Below are positions 7,731-10,862 of a DNA stretch of 10,862 nucleotides, one piece after another. This stretch comes from JAWOJF01 sp046481785. GTDB lineage: Bacteria > Bacteroidota > Ignavibacteria > Ignavibacteriales > Ignavibacteriaceae. Position 1 is the stretch's first letter. The number at the start of each line of letters is the position of its first letter. The stretch is taken from assembly GCA_046481785.1 (NCBI GenBank), contig JAWOJF010000094.1, forward strand, positions 1 through 10,862, in the 5' to 3' direction. The position numbers and the translations under genes were made by a program. The notes beneath the pieces are model-generated. The model did not search any database and was not told where the DNA came from. It saw only the letters and a list, made by a program, of their open reading frames with translations.

Positions 7731-9410
7731 CTATACTCCAGCCCCTGCCGGTATAGATTCCACAGGATTAAATTGACAGCCTTCAACAAAATAATCAAAA
7801 AAATCAGGGTGACTTTCAAGCCGGCAGTGAACTACCTTTTTAACAAGACTTTCAAGTTCATTCCTTTTTGTTTTTGATAACAGTGCTATGCTTGCTCCTT
7901 CTATTGATGCATTGCCAACCTGAATAATTTTAGAGCTATCAATGTTGGGTATTAATCCAATTCTTTTAGCAGAGTCCACATTTAGATACCTTCCGAAACC
8001 GCCGGCAAGATAAAAAACATCCACATCCTCAAACTTAACTCCATATTGATTAAAGACAGTATATAAACCCGCAACGTTTGCCCCTTTAGCCTGTGCAAGC
8101 TCATTAATATCACTTTCGTTTATATAGATATCAGATTCTTTACCTGAATGGACAATAATTTCGTCTTCATCATTTTGAAAACGTCCCAGGCTGTTTATAC
8201 GGCCGCTTTTAAGAAGTTCACCTAAAAGATCAATTAAACCTGAACCGCAAATTCCTTCCGGCTCAACATTTCCAATAACATCAAAAGAAAATAAGCCGTC
8301 ATCGTTTATTTTTATTTTTTCTATTGCGCCGGGTAAACCGGGGATGCCGCAGGAAATATTGCCCCCCTCAAATGCGGGTCCGGCGGGGCATGAAGCTGCA
8401 AGTATTTTGTTTTTATTCCCTAAAATCAATTCGGTATTAGTGCCAATATCCATAACAGCAACAAGGCGTTCTTCATCAACTATATTGGCAGCCAGCATGC
8501 AGGCTGCGGCATCAGCTCCAACATGCCCGCTTATAACCGGCATGCCGTATATACGCGCTTTAGGATTAATTGGCAGTAATAATTTTTTGGGAAACTCAGC
8601 AAGACTCGTTCCGGATCGAATCCCTTCTGCCATTTCAATTTCTGTTATTGACCGGTAAGGGTTTTGCCCAATAGAATAGACATTCAACCTGAAAAAGAGA
8701 TCACGCATTGTAGAATTGCCTGCAACAACCATTTCATAAATGCTGTTAGGGTCAACCGGAAATTCCTCAATTGCATGAGTTAAATAACCGGCAAGAGTTC
8801 TCTGGAGAAGTTTTCCTTTATGTTCTGTATCGTAATGGATGCGTGCCATTACATCAGAGCCGCCGAAGCGCTGAGGGTTTTCAAAAGATGTATCGGCTGC
8901 AATTTCCCCGGTTTCCAGGTTTATAAGTCTCAGGACAATTGTAGTGGTTCCCAGGTCCATTGCAATTCCATAAATTGGTCCGTTTGTCCGGTCAATTTCT
9001 GCTCCATCCATCAGTACTTTATCACCATCCCGTGTAATAGCGGGATCAGGTTTAAAATTTTTATAATTTGAAGGAAGCTGTAGAGCTTTAGTTTCAATAA
9101 CCATATTACCGCGGCGCATAGTATGGCATCTTATCACGCCTGTATCAGTTATTACCCGGGTACGGCATGATAACCGGAAGCAGCCTCTTTCCTGGTTAGC
9201 CGCTCCTTTACGTACTAAGTGTTCTTCCTGGGGTACAGGTTCGGAAAGGTTTTCCATTCCTTCAGTAATTTCAACAAGGCATTCTTTGCATTTTCCCTGC
9301 CTGCTGCATGAAGTAGGAACATGTATTCCAAACGATTCAGCATACTCATGCAATAAAGAACCGGCTTCTACATTAAATTGCTGATTATTGAAGTGTAACT
9401 CTATACTCAT
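7731..9410 (-). CDS. ATP-dependent reductive activator of corrinoid proteins ([2Fe-2S] + ASKHA, RACE/RamA-like)
   Basis: Proteins of this family use ATP and a low-potential electron donor to reduce inactive Co(II) of corrinoid proteins back to Co(I). Residues 1-95 are a ferredoxin domain with C35-x5-C41-x2-C44-x37-C82, spacing typical of adrenodoxin-type [2Fe-2S] centres. After a linker (about 105-140) comes an ASKHA (actin/Hsp70-like) part: YGIAMDLGTTT (147-157) as first phosphate loop, VAVMDIGTNTELILG as a second phosphate-loop motif, ASCPAGPAFEGGNISCGIPGLPGAIE, ICGSGLIDLLGELL, and VFYLAGGFGRYLN as the adenosine-site region. This matches the RACo C-terminal (DUF4445) family. At 559 aa it is slightly shorter than RACo-type proteins (about 600-650). 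The ribosome-binding site is weak. It is the first gene of the operon, one base upstream of the next start, so activator and MetH-like protein should be made together. Confidence 0.93.
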   Translation of the reverse strand: MSIELHFNNQQFNVEAGSLLHEYAESFGIHVPTSCSRQGKCKECLVEITEGMENLSEPVPQEEHLVRKGAANQERGCFRLSCRTRVITDTGVIRCHTMRRGNMVIETKALQLPSNYKNFKPDPAITRDGDKVLMDGAEIDRTNGPIYGIAMDLGTTTIVLRLINLETGEIAADTSFENPQRFGGSDVMARIHYDTEHKGKLLQRTLAGYLTHAIEEFPVDPNSIYEMVVAGNSTMRDLFFRLNVYSIGQNPYRSITEIEMAEGIRSGTSLAEFPKKLLLPINPKARIYGMPVISGHVGADAAACMLAANIVDEERLVAVMDIGTNTELILGNKNKILAASCPAGPAFEGGNISCGIPGLPGAIEKIKINDDGLFSFDVIGNVEPEGICGSGLIDLLGELLKSGRINSLGRFQNDEDEIIVHSGKESDIYINESDINELAQAKGANVAGLYTVFNQYGVKFEDVDVFYLAGGFGRYLNVDSAKRIGLIPNIDSSKIIQVGNASIEGASIALLSKTKRNELESLVKKVVHCRLESHPDFFDYFVEGCQFNPVESIPAGAGV

Positions 9411-9435
9411 TCAGTAATTGGGTCTCATTTCTGAA

Positions 9436-9464
9436 ATAATACAATGATGACTGAAACGATTCAA
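9436..9464 (-). promoter_or_regulatory. Candidate sigma70-type promoter of the corrinoid operon
   Basis: Reading the minus strand, TTGAAT (9464-9459) and TATTAT (9441-9436) are separated by exactly 17 nt. They match 4/6 and 5/6 of the consensus. Transcription would begin about 20 nt before the ATG at 9410, leaving a very short leader with no room for a cobalamin riboswitch. Confidence 0.4.
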
Positions 9465-9521
9465 TTCAATTATGTAAAAAACAAACTTTTGCGTTAAATT
9501 GAAATATATCTTTTGAAATTT

Positions 9522-9552
9522 TTGACAATTTAATGACTTTTTATCTTAGAAT
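9522..9552 (+). promoter_or_regulatory. Candidate promoter of the DUF190 gene
   Basis: TTGACA (9522-9527) is a perfect -35 hexamer, followed by TAGAAT (9547-9552) after 19 nt. The spacer is long for a sigma70 promoter but close to the spacing used by Bacteroidota. A second candidate nearer the gene is TTGTTG (9604-9609), 16 nt, TATATT (9626-9631). The first leaves a leader of roughly 110 nt. Neither is decisive. Confidence 0.3.
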
Positions 9553-9671
9553 AAAATAATATTGTATATTGAATCAACACGATACGGCTATTCTTTAAAC
9601 AGGTTGTTGAGTATTGTTCATAACATATATTAAACAAAATTTTCAACCCAAGGTATACAAAGGAGAGTCCT

Positions 9672-10031
9672 ATGGAAATTAAAGGTGAAGCAAAACTGCT
9701 CCGAATCTTTATAGGGGAATCTGACAAATTAGGGCATGTGCCTGTGTACGAAAGTATTGTTCTGGAAGCACGTAAAGCTCATCTTGCAGGGGCTACAGTA
9801 TTTAAAGGAATTATGGGTTACGGAAGAACAAGCCGGATACATACATCAAAAATTCTAAGACTTTCTGAGGATATGCCTTTAATTATTGAGATAGCTGATA
9901 CTTATGAAAAAATTGAGGCATTCATGAAAGTGCTTCAACAGATATTTGAAAAAGCGGACTGCGGCGGTTTAATTACAATGGAAAATGCAGAAATTATTAA
10001 ATACACCGCCAGCAATAGGGCAAAAGATTAG
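9672..10031 (+). CDS. DUF190 family protein (PII-like fold)
   Basis: A 119-aa cytoplasmic protein of the DUF190 family, small ferredoxin-like-fold proteins related in shape to PII signalling proteins; biochemical function is not established. Diagnostic stretches are LRIFIGESDKLGHVPVYESIV (9-30), EARKAHLAGATVFKGIMGYG (32-51), IHTSKILRLSEDMPLIIEIAD (56-76) and the C-terminal KADCGGLITMENAEII. The length is typical. A strong AGGAG ribosome-binding site (9661-9665) sits 6 nt before the ATG. The gene diverges from the corrinoid operon across 261 bp, and nothing encoding a CrcB fluoride channel, its frequent partner, is visible alongside. A run of eight T follows the stop by a few bases with only a 3-bp GGC/GCC stem before it, too weak to call a terminator. 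A functional link with the corrinoid operon is not shown by the sequence. Confidence 0.9.
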   Translation: MEIKGEAKLLRIFIGESDKLGHVPVYESIVLEARKAHLAGATVFKGIMGYGRTSRIHTSKILRLSEDMPLIIEIADTYEKIEAFMKVLQQIFEKADCGGLITMENAEIIKYTASNRAKD

Positions 10032-10116
10032 CCAATTTTTTTTATTACTGCTGCTGTCTTAAATTTAAAAACTGGTGTTTTGCCTTTTAAGCATAAGCTT
10101 ATTTTAGCGGGTTTGC

Positions 10117-10134
10117 TGAATAATGCATTATTCA
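10117..10134. repeat. Perfect 18-bp palindrome
   Basis: TGAATAATGCATTATTCA reads the same on both strands with no loop or mismatch. It lies 85 bp after the DUF190 stop. A dimeric-regulator operator is one possibility, but no promoter or gene start is adjacent. Confidence 0.6.
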
Positions 10135-10220
10135 AATTAGTCAGGCTATATTTCCAAAACATATTTTTTTCAGAATAACTAGAACAGCGTTGTGACATAT
10201 GTAAGGTCAAGATGAGTTTT

Positions 10221-10390
10221 GGCCTCAAAAGAAATGCGCCTGTCCTGCCCTGGCGGGATTAAGAAATTTTGCGTAATGAAGCGTAATGGAAAGACCTGTC
10301 CCGTTTGCGGGATTCTGTTTGAGCCCGCTCTGGGGCGAGTTAATTTTCCATAGCGTAATGGAGTAAAATTTTAGCATTTCTTTTGCAGCC
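10221..10390. repeat. 170-bp block bounded by 17-bp imperfect inverted repeats, possible small non-coding repeat element
   Basis: The left end GGCCTCAAAAGAAATGC (10221-10237) and the reverse complement of the right end (10374-10390, GGCTGCAAAAGAAATGC) agree at 15 of 17 positions. Inside are three copies of GCGTAATG (10271-10278, 10281-10288, 10353-10360), the last two extending to AGCGTAATGGA. There are also GC-rich palindromes: TCCTGC-CCTG-GCGGGA at 10243-10258 and TCCCG-TTTG-CGGGA at 10299-10312. A related CCCG...CGGG unit lies just outside at about 10394-10407. No transposase frame is present, and no clear target-site duplication flanks the block. It may be a dispersed intergenic repeat or MITE remnant; copy number cannot be judged from one window. 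Confidence 0.45.
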
Positions 10391-10425
10391 TTCCCCGCCT
10401 GGCCGGGATCTAGGGAGATTTTTTG

Positions 10426-10453
10426 GTTCCTTTTTTATCAAGAAAAAAGGAAC
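10426..10453. repeat. Strong 11-bp inverted repeat (hairpin)
   Basis: GTTCCTTTTTT (10426-10436) pairs perfectly with AAAAAAGGAAC (10443-10453) around the loop ATCAAG. The sequence after it is not T-rich on either strand, so it does not look like an ordinary rho-independent terminator. It may belong to the same intergenic repeat as the block to its left. Confidence 0.55.
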
Positions 10454-10773
10454 TCAGCGAAACGATCCCGAATGTTTTATAAGCTTATTTTTTGGAACAG
10501 CCTTTTATATATCTCATGTTCAAATTGGAAGGGATTGATTTCCATTATTCGAATAAATTCCCTAAATAGTCATTGTTCTTTATTTTTTTTGAAAATACAA
10601 TTTATTTTGGATAGCACTGAGTCCGGCAGATAAACAGCAAATTTCATTTTTACTACAACCACTCCTCATAACATTTCCCAATATTACCCCTCTAAGGCAT
10701 TATCAATCAATTAATCAGGTAAAAATCCGGAACTATCAGATATTCCCTTATGGTTAAGCAGGCATGCCAAATT

Positions 10774-10781
10774 TAACTTTG
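10774..10781 (+). promoter_or_regulatory. Candidate Bacteroidota-type -7 promoter element
   Basis: TAACTTTG matches TAnnTTTG exactly and lies 25 nt before the ATG at 10807. The expected upstream TTTG is only loosely matched (TATGG at 10749-10753), so the assignment rests on one half of the promoter. Confidence 0.3.
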
Positions 10782-10806
10782 TGCAGTTAAATAGCCGAGG
10801 AAATAA

Positions 10807-10862
10807 ATGAATTCAAAACTACTGCCGCAAATTTTTTACATGGTTCTGTTCTTTTCAGTTTT
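10807..10862 (+). CDS. Start of a gene encoding a probable exported protein (3' end outside the window)
   Basis: An ATG at 10807 is preceded by GAGG (10797-10800) with a 6-nt spacer, and the frame stays open to the window edge. The 18 complete codons read MNSKLLPQIFYMVLFFSV: a Lys near the start followed by a hydrophobic stretch, as in a signal peptide or first membrane segment. Too little is visible to name the product. The good ribosome-binding site, the hydrophobic start and the absence of any alternative gene in the preceding 775 bp support it as real. Confidence 0.6.
   Translation, partial: MNSKLLPQIFYMVLFFSV

Larger units (their letters stand above)
10032..10806. other. Gene-free intergenic region with palindromes and repeat-like blocks
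   Basis: These 775 bases contain stops in every frame and no convincing gene. They divide into an A/T-rich stretch with an 18-bp palindrome (to about 10220), a GC-rich repeat-like block (10221-10410), a strong hairpin (10426-10453), and an A/T-rich stretch (10460-10806) that probably carries the promoter of the gene starting at 10807. The GC-rich block stands out sharply from the A/T-rich flanks. Confidence 0.7.

Noticed and set aside
7730..7819. A 30-residue N-terminal extension of the MetH-activation-like protein, reading like a membrane segment
   Set aside because: It overlaps the end of the upstream activator gene, whereas the ATG at 7729 has a well-placed GGAG and follows that gene's stop by one base. 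The hydrophobic stretch is an out-of-frame shadow.
9411..9671. Cobalamin riboswitch upstream of the corrinoid operon
   Set aside because: The candidate promoter leaves a leader of only about 20 nt, and I could not find a B12-box-like conserved core on the minus strand. A covariance-model search would settle it.
9553..9671. Fluoride riboswitch in front of the DUF190 gene, by analogy with crcB operons
   Set aside because: No recognisable conserved core is visible and there is no crcB gene alongside.
9530..9727. A 65-codon minus-strand frame across the divergent promoter region
   Set aside because: It runs through the DUF190 ribosome-binding site and the first codons of that gene in the opposite direction, and shows no protein-like features.
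10012..10042. A terminator at the end of the DUF190 gene
   Set aside because: The eight-T run is real, but the stem before it has only three base pairs (GGC/GCC).
10028..10228. A 66-codon minus-strand frame next to the DUF190 gene
   Set aside because: No ribosome-binding site and no recognisable motif. It overlaps the DUF190 stop codon and the edge of the repeat-like block, and its composition looks random.
10276..10353. A 25-codon plus-strand frame with a TCPVCG stretch that looks like a zinc-ribbon fragment
   Set aside because: It has no ribosome-binding site, is made of the GC-rich palindromes of the repeat-like block, and stops after 25 codons.

Overview
The window is an A+T-rich stretch of bacterial chromosome with tightly packed genes. 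The style suggests the Bacteroidota/Ignavibacteriota (FCB) side of the tree: two large peptidases carrying export signals, low G+C, weak ribosome-binding sites, and a TAnnTTTG-like promoter element near the right edge. This assignment is an inference and no phylogenetic marker gene is present. The central operon points to an anaerobic or microaerobic methyl-group metabolism that depends on a corrinoid (B12) cofactor.

Left part (1-4119, plus strand): the 3' part of an M3-family oligoendopeptidase F gene with its start outside the window, a rho-independent-type hairpin, then a complete oligopeptidase B (S9A) gene. The S9A protein has an N-terminal signal peptide and a Ser/Asp/His triad whose spacing matches the family. 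Together they look like a small peptide-degradation pair acting outside the cytoplasm.

Centre (4155-9410, minus strand, read right to left): a five-gene corrinoid methyl-transfer operon. It encodes (1) a 559-aa [2Fe-2S]/ASKHA-type ATP-dependent reductive activator of corrinoid proteins (RACE/RamA-like); (2) a 437-aa protein with a MetH-activation-like N-terminal half and an unrecognised Cys-containing C-terminal half, starting 1 nt after the stop of gene 1; (3) an unrecognised ~108-aa protein with a TTG start; (4) a 348-aa URO-D superfamily methyltransferase-like protein in which the usual HxC...C zinc ligands are altered; and (5) a 213-aa B12-binding corrinoid protein with a complete DxHxxG...SxL...GG signature. 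The simplest model is that the URO-D protein moves a methyl group between an unknown substrate or acceptor and the Co(I) of the corrinoid protein, while genes 1 and 2 rescue cobalt oxidised to Co(II). No second methyltransferase (MtrH/AcsE type) lies in the window, so the methyl acceptor is unknown.

Right part (9411-10862): a 261-bp divergent promoter region; a DUF190 (PII-like fold) gene on the plus strand; and about 775 bp without a convincing gene. This gene-free stretch holds an 18-bp perfect palindrome, a 170-bp block bounded by 17-bp imperfect inverted repeats and filled with GC-rich palindromes and GCGTAATG repeats, and a strong 11-bp hairpin. The last 56 bases open a new plus-strand gene with a ribosome-binding site and a signal-peptide-like start.
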